Origin: Acidobacteriota bacterium
Lineage (GTDB): Bacteria; Acidobacteriota; Thermoanaerobaculia; Multivoradales; Multivoraceae
Direction: 5' to 3'
NCBI GenBank assembly: GCA_028877275.1
Contig: JAPPFP010000020.1
Coordinates: 82,645-146,644 of the forward strand
Length of the DNA stretch: 64,000 nucleotides
Shown in pieces: positions 1 through 8,769 of this stretch (positions are counted from its first letter, which is position 1; each line of letters opens with the position of its first letter). The notes beneath the pieces were generated by a model. The model was not told the DNA's origin, searched no databases, and worked only from the letters and a program-made list of their open reading frames with translations. Both the position numbers and the translations under genes were made by a program.

Positions 1-1498
1 TGGGGTCGCCGCTGCCGGAGTAGACCGCGGCCCTCGGATAGCGGCAGATCGGCCGCGATTCCAGGACCTGGCCATCGCCGCCCCGACGCGCGGCGCCCAG
101 GGTGTCGGGTGGAACGCCCTCCTCCACCCAGCGGACGAGGGCGGCGAAGGGATTCTCGGGGGTGATGCCGGGCATGTCGCGGCAGTGCCTGGCGCCCGGC
201 ACCATGAACAGGCGCAGGAAGTCGCTGGTGTCGCCCATGCGGTCTTCGACGCCTTCGAACCAGTCAACCGTTCCCTGGGCGTAGATCAGGGGATCGGACC
301 AGCCGTGCCAGACGATCGCCTTGCCGCCGCGGTCGCGGAAGCCGGAGAGATCGGTGCGGTCCGTGCCGAAGACGCGCCCGAACTCCTCGACGGACTGATC
401 CCAGTAGTGCTCGTAGGAGGCGTGCGTGAGGCCGGTCCAGTCGAAGTCCGGGTCGCGGGCGAGGAAGTAGCGAAACCAGTCGAGGGTGATCCGCATCGGC
501 CGGCCCGCGGGCGGGTCGCCAGCCGTCCCGTTCAGTGCCATGAAGTCGGTCCCGGACGCCAGGCCGTACCAGAGGAAAGAGCCGTCTCGCCTGCGGGGAC
601 CTTCCAGGATCTTCCGGATAACGGCGACGTCGGCCTCGATGACCGCTCCACAGCCTTCGGTTTCGGCCCCCAGAAGTTCGGCGGGATCGAACGGACACCG
701 GCGGGGCTCCGGGATCACGCCGTCGGCCACGCCGTCCCGGAGATCGCAGGCTTCGACCGCCCTGGTCTGGGCGAGCCGGAAGACGCACGGGCGCACGAAG
801 TGGCCCGCTTCCAGCATGACGAGTTGACCCCACATCTGGGCGAGGTGCAGCCGGTCCCAGTTGATGGCCGGCGCGCCGGATAGGACGCCGTCGTAGTCCT
901 CGGCGTAGCGCTGGACCTCCATCAGCCCCTGGCGGCCGCCGGTCGAGCAGCCGCGGAAGTAGGAGTACCCCGGCTGCCGGCCGTAGAAGGCCGCCGTGAG
1001 TTCCTTGCCCACCCGGGTCATCGCGTGGATGCCGAGGTAGCCGTTGTCACGGATGAGCATCCACTCGAGGGCGCCGTCCGGGCCGAGCGCGAAGCTGCCG
1101 CTGTTCTGTTCGTGCCCGGTGTCGGTGGCGGCCGCCGCGAAGCCTTCCTGCACCGCGGCCGGGAGGGAGCGCGGACTACCGCCGGAGAAGCCGCCGCCGC
1201 CGGTGCCGAGGAAGCGGCCGTTCCAGTTCTCGGCAGGCAGGGCGACCCAGATGGTGATGCGGTCGTTGGCTGGCGGGTGGGTGGCGATGGCGGTTACCAG
1301 GCAGTAGGGGGGACCGGTTCGACCCGCTGTCATGACGGTCGCCGATTCGACGGTGGCGTCGGCGAGTCGGAGGTCGGCGAGGCTCTCGCAGGTGCGGGCC
1401 GGTTCGACGGAGTCGTAGAGGGGTGGAGGAGTCCATTGCGCGGCCGCGGGGGCGGCGACGGCGAACAGGACGGTGCCTGTGATCAGCGAGAACTTCAC
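1..1498 (-). CDS. tannase/feruloyl esterase family secreted hydrolase, 3' end cut by window
   Basis: This reads continuously on the minus strand from a GTG at 1498 to the window edge. It begins with a signal peptide (hydrophobic run ending AAPAAAQ). The alpha/beta-hydrolase core has the family nucleophile motif GCSTGGRQG, the Asp-bearing WHGWSDPL and the His in VPGARHC, with the paired cysteines next to Ser and His that are typical of tannase/feruloyl esterases. The family cleaves ester bonds of plant phenolics outside the cytoplasm. Only the last few residues appear to be missing, since a family-typical C-terminal stretch (RPICRYPR) is reached. No good ribosome binding site precedes the GTG. 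The exact substrate cannot be told from sequence. Confidence 0.85.
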   Translation of the reverse strand, partial: MKFSLITGTVLFAVAAPAAAQWTPPPLYDSVEPARTCESLADLRLADATVESATVMTAGRTGPPYCLVTAIATHPPANDRITIWVALPAENWNGRFLGTGGGGFSGGSPRSLPAAVQEGFAAAATDTGHEQNSGSFALGPDGALEWMLIRDNGYLGIHAMTRVGKELTAAFYGRQPGYSYFRGCSTGGRQGLMEVQRYAEDYDGVLSGAPAINWDRLHLAQMWGQLVMLEAGHFVRPCVFRLAQTRAVEACDLRDGVADGVIPEPRRCPFDPAELLGAETEGCGAVIEADVAVIRKILEGPRRRDGSFLWYGLASGTDFMALNGTAGDPPAGRPMRITLDWFRYFLARDPDFDWTGLTHASYEHYWDQSVEEFGRVFGTDRTDLSGFRDRGGKAIVWHGWSDPLIYAQGTVDWFEGVEDRMGDTSDFLRLFMVPGARHCRDMPGITPENPFAALVRWVEEGVPPDTLGAARRGGDGQVLESRPICRYPRAAVYSGSGDP

Positions 1499-1531
1499 CG
1501 GTCGGTCGGAGAACTGGTGGCGCAGTATGGT

Positions 1532-1590
1532 CGCCGCTTCGCGGCGGGTCTTCTTCGGAAGCCGGCCAGAAGGCCGGCGCACCCAGTGTG
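1532..1590 (+). repeat. REP-like palindromic repeat, copy 1
   Basis: Two hairpins (CGCCGC-TTC-GCGGCG, then GCCGGCC-AGAA-GGCCGGC) are followed by the tail GCACCCAGTGTG. The same tail follows a GC-rich hairpin at five other places in the window. It lies between the divergent tannase and alpha/beta-hydrolase genes. Confidence 0.75.
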
Positions 1591-1647
1591 GATCGACGCA
1601 GAGGGTATCGTCCGCGGCACAACGCATCCGCCAAAGGGAGAAGCCCC

Positions 1648-2724
1648 GTGAAGAGATCCATGTCTCGAACCGCACTCGCCGTTCCGCTGGCGCTGACGCT
1701 GGGCCTCGCCTTCACCGTTGCCGGCCTGCAGCCGGCGGGAGCCCAGGAGTCCGGCTCCTGGACGATCGGCGAGCGGGTCGTGCCGGCGCCCGCCGGTGCG
1801 AGCGAGCAACTCCGATCGGCCCTCGCTGCGATGCCTGCTCCCAACGTGGCTGCGTCCCAGGCGGGGGCTCCTCAGACCGAGGAGCAGTGGCTGGCGATCC
1901 AGAGCGCGACGGCCAACGCGAATCTCGCGCAGATGGCCGACGCGTACGGACTCTCGATCGAAAAGGACACGATCGAGGGCGTGACGGTCTACCGGGTGAC
2001 GCCGGACCAGGTCGATCCACGACACACCGGTCACCTGTTTCTGCACGTCCATGGCGGCGCCTACGTCCTGAACGGTGGCGACAACTCGGCCACCGAGGCT
2101 GCGCTCGTCGCGGCCCGCGCCGGCATTCCGGCGATCTCCGTCGACTACCGCATGCCGCCGAAGCACCCCTTTCCGGCCGCGGTCGACGACGTGGTGACGG
2201 TCTACCGGCACCTGCTCGAGAGCCGCTCCGCCAAATCGATCGCCATCGGCGGCACCTCGACGGGCGGCGGGCTGTCGCTGGCGTCCGTTCACAAGTTCCG
2301 TGACCTGGGCCTCGAGCTGCCCGGCGCCATCTACGCCGGCACACCGTGGGCGGACCTGACGAAGACGGGCGATTCACTGTTCACCAACGAAGGACTCGAC
2401 CGCGTTCTCGTGACCTACGACGGGCTCCTGAAGGGCGCGGCGCTCCTCTACGCGGACGGCCACGATCTCAAGGATCCGCTGATCTCCCCTGTCTACGGCG
2501 ACTTCGAGGGGTTCCCGCCGACGTACCTGATCACCGGCACCCGTGACATGTTCCTGAGCGACACGGCGCGGACGCACCGAAAGCTACGGGCAGCCGGCGT
2601 CGTGGCCGATCTACACGTCTACGAAGGGGTCGCGCATGCCGACTACCTGATCCTCGTCGACTCGCCGGAGTCGAAGGACGTGTTCCAGGAGGTCGGCGCG
2701 TTCTTCAAGAAGCACCTGGAGTAG
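1648..2724 (+). CDS. secreted alpha/beta hydrolase (HSL/acetyl-esterase type)
   Basis: This 358-residue protein starts at a GTG preceded by AAAGGGAG; the in-frame upstream extension has no signal character. A signal peptide ends near PAGAQ. The HSL-family oxyanion motif HVHGGAY, the nucleophile region GGTSTGGG (a variant of GDSAGG), the Asp in GTRDMFLSD and the His in GVAHADY form a complete catalytic triad. The family hydrolyses short acyl esters; this one should act in the periplasm or outside the cell. The neighbouring gene in the opposite direction is another secreted esterase. The true substrate is unknown. Confidence 0.88.
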   Translation: MKRSMSRTALAVPLALTLGLAFTVAGLQPAGAQESGSWTIGERVVPAPAGASEQLRSALAAMPAPNVAASQAGAPQTEEQWLAIQSATANANLAQMADAYGLSIEKDTIEGVTVYRVTPDQVDPRHTGHLFLHVHGGAYVLNGGDNSATEAALVAARAGIPAISVDYRMPPKHPFPAAVDDVVTVYRHLLESRSAKSIAIGGTSTGGGLSLASVHKFRDLGLELPGAIYAGTPWADLTKTGDSLFTNEGLDRVLVTYDGLLKGAALLYADGHDLKDPLISPVYGDFEGFPPTYLITGTRDMFLSDTARTHRKLRAAGVVADLHVYEGVAHADYLILVDSPESKDVFQEVGAFFKKHLE

Positions 2725-2734
2725 GAGGGATCGT

Positions 2735-2818
2735 CGCCGCTTCGCGGCGAGGGCGCCGGCGCACCCAGTGCGCATTGGGCGAGCCCAGCCGGCCAGAAGG
2801 CCGGCGCACCCAGTGTGT
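2735..2818 (+). repeat. REP-like repeats, copies 2 and 3 in tandem
   Basis: Copy 2 has CGCCGC-TTC-GCGGCG, a short GCGCCGGC stretch and the tail GCACCCAGTG. Copy 3 (2788-2818) has GCCGGCC-AGAA-GGCCGGC and the tail GCACCCAGTGTG. Between them lies a small palindrome, CCCAGTGCGCATTGGG. They sit between convergent genes. Confidence 0.75.
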
Positions 2819-2820
2819 GA

Positions 2821-3192
2821 CTATTCGTTGCGAGTCGCGGTGAACTCACGCTCGCCGCGGGGAGTGATCATCTTGCCCGTCATGGAGTCGCCGTCCACCG
2901 TCGCCTCGAAGTTCAGGTTGAAGGTCTGACCGCCTCTGCCGAGCTCTCGGCCGAATTTGAGTGTCTCGCCGTCCCAGGACACGTTCTTCAGGTCGCCGTT
3001 CCGCCGGGGGTTGGTCCAGGTGCCCTTGAGTTCGCCGTCGACTTCCGTGAACTCGTACACGACCTCGAAGGTTCCCTGGGGCGTCTCGGTCGTCGACTCC
3101 CACTTGCCGAGGACGGGGGCGTTGTCGGCGGCCAGGGCGGGGGGCGCGAGGGCCAGAACGACAGCGGCGGCGATCAGGATGGACTGTTTCAT
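2821..3192 (-). CDS. small secreted beta-rich protein of unknown function
   Basis: This 123-residue protein starts at the ATG at 3192, which has GAGGAG at suitable spacing; a TTG 15 nt upstream is less likely. It has a clear signal peptide ending PALAAD. The mature part alternates short beta-strand-like stretches (GKWESTTETPQGTFEV, ELKGTWTN, SMTGKM) and resembles the lipocalin-like small domains common in secreted Acidobacteriota proteins. No catalytic motif is visible and no function can be assigned. Confidence 0.7.
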   Translation of the reverse strand: MKQSILIAAAVVLALAPPALAADNAPVLGKWESTTETPQGTFEVVYEFTEVDGELKGTWTNPRRNGDLKNVSWDGETLKFGRELGRGGQTFNLNFEATVDGDSMTGKMITPRGEREFTATRNE

Positions 3193-3280
3193 GGCAAGGC
3201 TCCTCAACTGGGTCGGAATGCTCGTGGATGGTTCCGGCCGGCGGCAAACGGCTGAACGCGCCTAGACGGGTCACCGTCCG

Positions 3281-3286
3281 TAAGAT
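3281..3286 (+). promoter_or_regulatory. TANNNT -10 candidate for the small lipoprotein and VOC gene
   Basis: TAAGAT lies 9 nt before the GTG at 3296, so the transcript would start at or within a few bases of that codon. No recognisable -35 box is seen. Confidence 0.4.
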
Positions 3287-3295
3287 GGGGTTGTT

Positions 3296-3424
3296 GTGGG
3301 TCTAAGGACGGCAGTTGTCGCCGTTTTGTTCCTGTTCAGCTGCGGTTGCGCCAGCGAGGGCCCGGAATCGTCGAGCGAGCACGTGGCCGAACAGAACCCG
3401 AACCCGCCAAAGGGGAACCGATGA
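3296..3424 (+). CDS. 42-residue predicted lipoprotein, coupled to the VOC gene
   Basis: A short reading frame starts with GTG and encodes a basic N-terminus, a hydrophobic stretch (VVAVLFLF) and a cysteine in SCGCAS, a plausible lipobox. A short polar tail follows. Its TGA overlaps the ATG of the next gene in an ATGA junction, the usual sign of translational coupling. It is too short for most gene finders. An alternative reading is that it is only a leader peptide controlling the VOC gene. I do not recognise a family. Confidence 0.5.
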   Translation: MGLRTAVVAVLFLFSCGCASEGPESSSEHVAEQNPNPPKGNR

Positions 3425-4065
3425 AGATCGACCACTTCATGTATGCGGTCGCCGACCTCGACGAAGGGATGGCGTGGGCTGAGGACGTCTTCGGCATGGC
3501 GCCGGCGTTCGGCGGCTCGCACGAGGGGCTCGGTACCCGCAATGCGCTTCTGAGCCTGGGCGAGACGTACCTCGAGATCATTGCGCCGGACCCGGCGCAG
3601 TCGGTCGAGAGCCAGATGGTCACGGGCATGGCCGCGATGAGCACCGGGGGGCTCGTGACCTGGGCGGCGCAGGGCGATCTGGGCATGACGAAGGGCCTGC
3701 TCCAGGAGGCCGGGATCCCGTCGACCGGTCCCGTGGAGACTCGGCGGCGCACGGCCGACGGCGGGCTCCTGGTGTGGGACCTGTTGTTCCCGCAGGGGGG
3801 CGGCTACGGGATGCCGTTCTTCATCGACTGGCGGGACTCTCCGCACCCGGCGACGACGACGCCACTGGGCGGGGAGCTCGTGTCGTTCGGGATCTCGACG
3901 CCGGATGCGACGGAGCTGGGAGCGGTGCTCGCAGGTCTGGGGGTGGACGTTGAGGTTTCGGAGGGAGAGCCGGAGATGAAGGTCGTCATCGAGGGGGCGG
4001 AGGGGGCCGTGGAGTTGGCTGCTACGGAGGAGAGCCGGAAGTTGCAACCGTCCTCACGGCGATAG
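3421..4065 (+). CDS. VOC (glyoxalase-like) family protein
   Basis: This 214-residue protein has the N-terminal pattern of glyoxalase-like domains (MKIDHFMYAVADLDEGM, with His near residue 4) and a second module with YLEIIAPDP. VOC proteins bind a metal with His/Glu residues and act as lyases, dioxygenases or binding proteins. The start is the ATG at 3421 with AAAGGGG upstream, overlapping the small lipoprotein stop. The substrate is not deducible. Confidence 0.75.
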   Translation: MKIDHFMYAVADLDEGMAWAEDVFGMAPAFGGSHEGLGTRNALLSLGETYLEIIAPDPAQSVESQMVTGMAAMSTGGLVTWAAQGDLGMTKGLLQEAGIPSTGPVETRRRTADGGLLVWDLLFPQGGGYGMPFFIDWRDSPHPATTTPLGGELVSFGISTPDATELGAVLAGLGVDVEVSEGEPEMKVVIEGAEGAVELAATEESRKLQPSSRR

Positions 4066-4099
4066 GGTTGTTCGTTACGAACTTGGGGAAAGAGGAACG

Positions 4100-5062
4100 A
4101 TGATCAAAGAGAACTCGAAGAACCGTATTCGTCCGGCCTGCCTTTGCCTCGCCATCGCGGCCCTCAGCGTCACCGCTGCCTTCCCGGCCGCTGCTCAGAG
4201 CTACATCGACGACTGGGCCAAACGGGCAGGCGAACAGATCGTCTGGCACCAGACCCAGTTGAGCGACACGGTCTACCTTCTGCTGCCCGAGCCGGGACTG
4301 GCGGGGAACCTGGCGGTCTCGGCGGGCGAGGACGGCATCCTGATCGTCGACGACGCGATGATGCCGGTGGTGCCCAAGATCAAGGCGGCGGTGGCGAAGA
4401 TCCAGGAGGGCAGGATCGACTTCGTCGTCAACTCGCACTACCACTTCGACCACGCGGGCGGCAACGCGGGCTTCGGCGCCGACTCCGCGATCGTCGCGCA
4501 CGCGAACGTGCGCAAGCGGCTGCTGGAGAACCGGCATGCCGGCGCCAACTTCTCGGCGACGCCGTTCCCGGCCGAAGCGCTGCCGATCGTGACATTCAAC
4601 GAGAGCGTCACCCTGCACTGGAACGGGGAGGCGATCGACGTGATCCACTTCGGCAACCCGGCCCACACGGACGGCGACGCGGCCATCTTCTTCCGCGACT
4701 CGAACGTCGTCCACGCCGGCGACCAGTTCCCGAACCTCGGCGGCTACCCGTACATCGACCGGGACGTCGGCGGCAGCGCGCTCGGCCTGCGCGACAACAT
4801 GGCCCAACTGCTCGAGATCGTCGACGACGACACGCAGATCATCCCTGGCCACGGGCCGCTGGCGACGAAGGCCGACCTGCAGAAGTACCACGACTACGTC
4901 GCGGAGACGATCGACTACATCGACAGGCAGAAGAGCGCCGGCAAGTCGCTCCAGGACGTCCAGAAGGACGGCCTGCCCGAGAAGTACGCGCCGTACGGCA
5001 ACGGCCCGCTGTCGCCGGAGCCGGTCTGGATCGGCTACGTCTGGGCCAGCCTCGACGACTGA
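4100..5062 (+). CDS. secreted MBL-fold metallo-hydrolase
   Basis: This 320-residue protein has a signal peptide ending FPAAAQ. The metallo-beta-lactamase fold is shown by NSHYHFDHAGGN (zinc ligands), AHTDGDAA, HAGDQF and IPGHGP near the C-terminus. The family hydrolyses beta-lactams, lactones, sulfates or nucleotides; the order and spacing look like a generic periplasmic MBL enzyme and not a classic class B1 lactamase. It ends 16 nt before an ABC exporter pair and may be cotranscribed with it. Confidence 0.85.
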   Translation: MIKENSKNRIRPACLCLAIAALSVTAAFPAAAQSYIDDWAKRAGEQIVWHQTQLSDTVYLLLPEPGLAGNLAVSAGEDGILIVDDAMMPVVPKIKAAVAKIQEGRIDFVVNSHYHFDHAGGNAGFGADSAIVAHANVRKRLLENRHAGANFSATPFPAEALPIVTFNESVTLHWNGEAIDVIHFGNPAHTDGDAAIFFRDSNVVHAGDQFPNLGGYPYIDRDVGGSALGLRDNMAQLLEIVDDDTQIIPGHGPLATKADLQKYHDYVAETIDYIDRQKSAGKSLQDVQKDGLPEKYAPYGNGPLSPEPVWIGYVWASLDD

Positions 5063-5078
5063 GATCGCGGCCGCGGCG

Positions 5079-5840
5079 ATGGCCAACGACGTCGTCATCG
5101 ACGTCCGGGACCTGCGCAAGCGCTACGGCGAACTCGTAGCCGTCGACGGGGTCTCGTTCCAGGTCCATCGCGGCGAGATCTTCGGCATGCTGGGCCCGAA
5201 CGGCGCCGGCAAGACGACCACGGTCGAGATCCTGGAGGGACTCCGCCAGGCAGACGGCGGCGAGGCGTTCATCGACGGCGTCGGCGTGAAGAAGAACCGG
5301 CGGCGCGTCAAGAGCATGATCGGCGTCCAGCTCCAGCAGAACGCCTTCTTCGACAACCTGACGCTCCGCGAAACGGTCCAGTTGTTCGCGACGCTCTACG
5401 GCTCGGACGCCTCGCCGGACGAGATGCTGACCAGGGTCGACCTGGCGGACCGGGCGAAGTCCCGGTACAAGCACCTGTCCGGGGGCCAGCGGCAGCGGTT
5501 CTCGATCGCGGTCGCCATGGTCAACCAGCCGGTGGCGATGTTCCTGGACGAACCGACGACCGGGCTCGATCCCCAGGCCCGTCGCAGGATGTGGAAGCTG
5601 ATCGACGGCCTGCGCTCCGACGGCATGGCGATCATGCTGACCACCCACTACATGGAAGAGGCCGAGGTCCTCTGCGACCGGGTGGCGGTCATCGACCGGG
5701 GCGCCATCATCGCCGTCGACGCGCCGCAAACGCTGATCGATCAGTTGGCGAACCGTGGCGGCCAAGCGGTCCGCCGGGACGGCGCCCTGACGCTCGAAGA
5801 CGTCTTCCTCGACCTGACCGGGCACCAGCTCGTCGAGTAG
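5079..5840 (+). CDS. ABC-2 type transporter, ATP-binding subunit
   Basis: This 253-residue cytoplasmic ATPase has Walker A GPNGAGKTT near residue 40, the signature LSGGQRQR, Walker B MFLDEPTTGLD and the H-loop LTTHYMEE. The length and motifs fit DrrA/CcmA-like ATPases that drive ABC-2 exporters. The permease follows after 10 nt. The pair likely exports a lipid, drug or polymer; which one is unknown. Confidence 0.93.
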   Translation: MANDVVIDVRDLRKRYGELVAVDGVSFQVHRGEIFGMLGPNGAGKTTTVEILEGLRQADGGEAFIDGVGVKKNRRRVKSMIGVQLQQNAFFDNLTLRETVQLFATLYGSDASPDEMLTRVDLADRAKSRYKHLSGGQRQRFSIAVAMVNQPVAMFLDEPTTGLDPQARRRMWKLIDGLRSDGMAIMLTTHYMEEAEVLCDRVAVIDRGAIIAVDAPQTLIDQLANRGGQAVRRDGALTLEDVFLDLTGHQLVE

Positions 5841-5850
5841 GAACCCCGCG

Positions 5851-6969
5851 GTGAAGATCTACCTGGCGTTCATCGGCGCCGAACTGAAGATGTTCTTCCG
5901 CGATCGGGCGGCGATCTTCTGGTCGCTGGCCTTCCCGACGGTGATGATGGTCGTCTTCGGCCTCTTCGACTTCGGCAGCTTCGCGCCGCCGCAGGTCGGC
6001 ATCGTCGACCAGGCGAAGAACCAGGCGTCGACCCTGCTGGTGTCCGTGCTGAAAGGCGACCTGGGCGGCGAACCGCTGTTCAACATCCCGGAGTCAGACG
6101 ATGCCGAGTACCTGCGAGCGGAGGTCCTGGCCGGCGACATCACCGCGTTCCTGGTGATCCCGGAGGGCTTCGGCGAACTCGGCGCCTCGTCGACGCTCGA
6201 CCTCACCTTCGACGGCAGGAAGGCGCAGGAGGCGGAGGCGGCCCGATCCATCCTCGGCCAGGTGCTCGAGGGTGTGTTCAAGAGCGTGGCGAACGTTCCG
6301 GCGGAGTACCGGGTCGAGAACTGGGCGACGATCTCCCCCACCGAGATCGCGGGCCGCGGCCAGGGCTACAAGGGCTTCATCGTGCCGGGGATCGTCTCCC
6401 TGGCGATCATGCAGAGCGCCCTCTTCGGCGTCGTCTTCACGCTGGTTCGCCTGCGCAATCAGGGTGTGCTGAAGCGCCTGTACGCCACACCCATCGGCCC
6501 GAACCACTTCCTGGTCGGCTCGCTCACGACCCGGCTCCTGCTGCTGGTGATGCAGACGAACGTCCTGCTGCTCGTCGGCATCCTGGTGTCCCGCGTCGAG
6601 GTGGCCCCGGGCTACCCGCTGTTCTGGCTGGAGGTCATCCCGCTCATCTTCCTCGGCGGTTTCGTGTTCGCCTCACTGGGCCTGGCGATCTCCGGCATCG
6701 CGAAGACGGAGAACACGGCGGCGCCGCTAGCGAACATCGTGTCGCTGCCGCTGATGTTCCTGTCCGGAGTGTTCTTCCCCCAGACGGCGCTGCCGGACTG
6801 GCTCCTCGGGTTCGCGAAGTGGCTGCCGCTGACCTTCCTGGCCGACGCGATGCGAGCGATGGTGAACAGCGGCGAACCGCTGTTCGCGCAGGGCGGCCCG
6901 ATCCTGGGGCTGGCCGGTTGGGCCGTCCTCTGCTTCGGGCTCGCCGTGTGGGCGTTCCGGTGGGAGTGA
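5851..6969 (+). CDS. ABC-2 type transporter, permease subunit
   Basis: This 372-residue membrane protein starts with GTG just after the ATPase gene. One N-terminal membrane segment (residues about 20-40) is followed by a roughly 150-residue extracytoplasmic domain. Five C-terminal membrane segments include the ABC-2 signature region (FLSGVFFPQTALPDWL near residue 310). This is the DrrB/YhgE-like topology. It forms the exporter with the preceding ATPase. Confidence 0.9.
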   Translation: MKIYLAFIGAELKMFFRDRAAIFWSLAFPTVMMVVFGLFDFGSFAPPQVGIVDQAKNQASTLLVSVLKGDLGGEPLFNIPESDDAEYLRAEVLAGDITAFLVIPEGFGELGASSTLDLTFDGRKAQEAEAARSILGQVLEGVFKSVANVPAEYRVENWATISPTEIAGRGQGYKGFIVPGIVSLAIMQSALFGVVFTLVRLRNQGVLKRLYATPIGPNHFLVGSLTTRLLLLVMQTNVLLLVGILVSRVEVAPGYPLFWLEVIPLIFLGGFVFASLGLAISGIAKTENTAAPLANIVSLPLMFLSGVFFPQTALPDWLLGFAKWLPLTFLADAMRAMVNSGEPLFAQGGPILGLAGWAVLCFGLAVWAFRWE

Positions 6970-6970
6970 C

Positions 6971-8044
6971 CTACTCTCCGCCGGAGCTCTGCGGCTGGTC
7001 GTACTCCGATTCGAGCAGCCGGGCGCCGCGCAGGACGTTGCCCATCGCGTAGTTGCCTTCGTGGCAGGCGTACTCGTAGACCAGGCTGTCCTTCGCCTGC
7101 CACGTGTACTCGCCCGCCCAGGGCGCCGTCCATGAGTTCGGGTCGTCGACCCGGAAGTGGTAGAGCAGGTTCCCGTCCTCGGTCCGGCTGAACCGCTCCT
7201 CCACCACCATCGTCTCACTGCCCCCGGGCAGGCCGGTCTGGTTGCGGAAGTTGCGCGTGGTGACGACCAGGGTGTCGCCGTCCCAGTGGCCGACGCCGTC
7301 GCCGAGCCACCAGTTGATCCCGTCGGGGCCGTGCTCGCCGTCGATGGGGATGATCCGCGCGTCATGGACCATCTCGGCCATGATGACGACGTGGTTCTCG
7401 GTCTGCATGATCCGCGCGTAGTTGTTGTACAGGCTGGGCAGCAGCGGCGGTCCGCCGACGAAACCGAGCAGGCAGCGCTCGGCCAGCGCCAGGGTCTCGG
7501 GACCGTCGAACGGGCCGGGGCCGTCCTGGTCCAGCCAGGAGGCGGTGCCGTCGTTGTTGTGAATGAATGACGCGAAGTTCGTCGCCATCCGGCGCATGGC
7601 CGCGGGCGTCATCGCGGGGCGCCGGCCGTTCTTCGGCTCGTAGATGATCGACGTGCGGAACTTGCCGTCCACGATCACCGCCTCGGAGCCGGGGTCGATC
7701 CAGAACGCGTTGTAGCCCCCGACGCCGCCGCCGCCGAAGCGGTTGTCGCCGTCGCCGCCCTTCTTGGGCGCGGTCCGATCGGCGCCGCCGCCCTTTCGAT
7801 CCTCTTCGAGGGACCGCCAGAGCCTGTCCCTTTCCTCTTCCATCTCCTTCGCCTGCTCCGGCGTCAGGTAGAGGTTGTCGCCGTACTGCGGCGGGCGATC
7901 GACGGGAGTGATCGTGCCCGCGTCATACACGCCCGACAGATCGGGCTTGCCGTTCGGCATCCGCTTGATGCCGTCTCCGTCGGCGGCGAGCGCCGGGAGG
8001 CCGACGAGAAACAGGGCGAGCGAGAAGAGGGTGAGCTTGCGCAT
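6971..8044 (-). CDS. secreted protein of unknown function, GKPDLSGVY type
   Basis: This 357-residue protein starts at an ATG with AGGACT upstream and has a signal peptide ending PALAAD. The mature N-terminus carries MPNGKPDLSGVYD, a signature of a large uncharacterised family abundant in Acidobacteriota and some Gammaproteobacteria. A C-terminal half has HWDGDTLVVTTRNF. A low-complexity acidic and glycine-rich stretch lies around residues 60-100. No enzymatic motif is evident. It is convergent with the ABC permease, ending 1 nt from it. Confidence 0.7.
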   Translation of the reverse strand: MRKLTLFSLALFLVGLPALAADGDGIKRMPNGKPDLSGVYDAGTITPVDRPPQYGDNLYLTPEQAKEMEEERDRLWRSLEEDRKGGGADRTAPKKGGDGDNRFGGGGVGGYNAFWIDPGSEAVIVDGKFRTSIIYEPKNGRRPAMTPAAMRRMATNFASFIHNNDGTASWLDQDGPGPFDGPETLALAERCLLGFVGGPPLLPSLYNNYARIMQTENHVVIMAEMVHDARIIPIDGEHGPDGINWWLGDGVGHWDGDTLVVTTRNFRNQTGLPGGSETMVVEERFSRTEDGNLLYHFRVDDPNSWTAPWAGEYTWQAKDSLVYEYACHEGNYAMGNVLRGARLLESEYDQPQSSGGE

Positions 8045-8076
8045 GGCTTGAGTCCTTGTTCGGGAAGAATGGACCG

Positions 8077-8715
8077 ATGTTTGAAGGGACCCGAATCCTA
8101 GCAGCCGCGGGCACACAGAGGGCGCGTCTCTTGGCGGCCGTCGGCTTCTGCTCGTCGGTCCTGGCGCTCCCCGGGGCCGCGCGGCCGCAGGAGCCGGTCG
8201 ATCCGGCGGTCGAACGGGTCGAACTGAACGGCCAGTCGTACGACGTGCCGCCGCCGTGGCGGGGCAACCGCATCGAGGAGGCCGCCGACCCGGCGAAACT
8301 CGCGAAGGTGCCTGGCGAGCTGACCGGAGAACTCGGCATCTACGTCACCCCGGAAGCGCGTGACGCCGTCGTCGCGATGGCCGCAGCCGCCCGGGAACAG
8401 GGAATCCGGCTGGAAGTGGACTCGGGTTTCCGCAGCTACGGTTTTCAGAAGAGGGTCCTGGAAGGCCTGCTGGTGGACGGACGGCCGTTCCTCAACGCCG
8501 TCCGCTGGACCGCGCCGCCCGGCTACTCCGAGCACGTCACCGGCCGCGCCCTCGACTTCGTGCCCAGCGACGCCGACTTCAAGGACACACCGGCGTACCA
8601 GTGGCTGAAGCGCCACGCCGCCGACTTCTGCTTCACCGAGAGCTACCCGCTGGGCAACGCCGGCGGCTTCGACTGGGAACCGTGGCACTGGCGCTACGAC
8701 GGCTGCGACGAGTAG
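8077..8715 (+). CDS. M15-family D,D-/L,D-carboxypeptidase-like protein
   Basis: This 212-residue protein has an N-terminal export signal (ending PGAARPQ). The VanY/M15 core is seen: SGFRSYGFQ, then SEHVTGRALDFVPSDADF with the zinc-binding His and Asp, and EPWHWRYDG with the third zinc ligand. The family trims peptidoglycan stem peptides in the periplasm. The ATG at 8077 is preferred to a TTG 21 nt upstream. It is divergent from the neighbouring secreted protein, with only 32 nt between the two start codons. Confidence 0.85.
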   Translation: MFEGTRILAAAGTQRARLLAAVGFCSSVLALPGAARPQEPVDPAVERVELNGQSYDVPPPWRGNRIEEAADPAKLAKVPGELTGELGIYVTPEARDAVVAMAAAAREQGIRLEVDSGFRSYGFQKRVLEGLLVDGRPFLNAVRWTAPPGYSEHVTGRALDFVPSDADFKDTPAYQWLKRHAADFCFTESYPLGNAGGFDWEPWHWRYDGCDE

Positions 8716-8769
8716 CGTCGGCCGCCGGGCGAAGCGCCCGCCATCTCCCCATCGCACAGGAGCACATCC

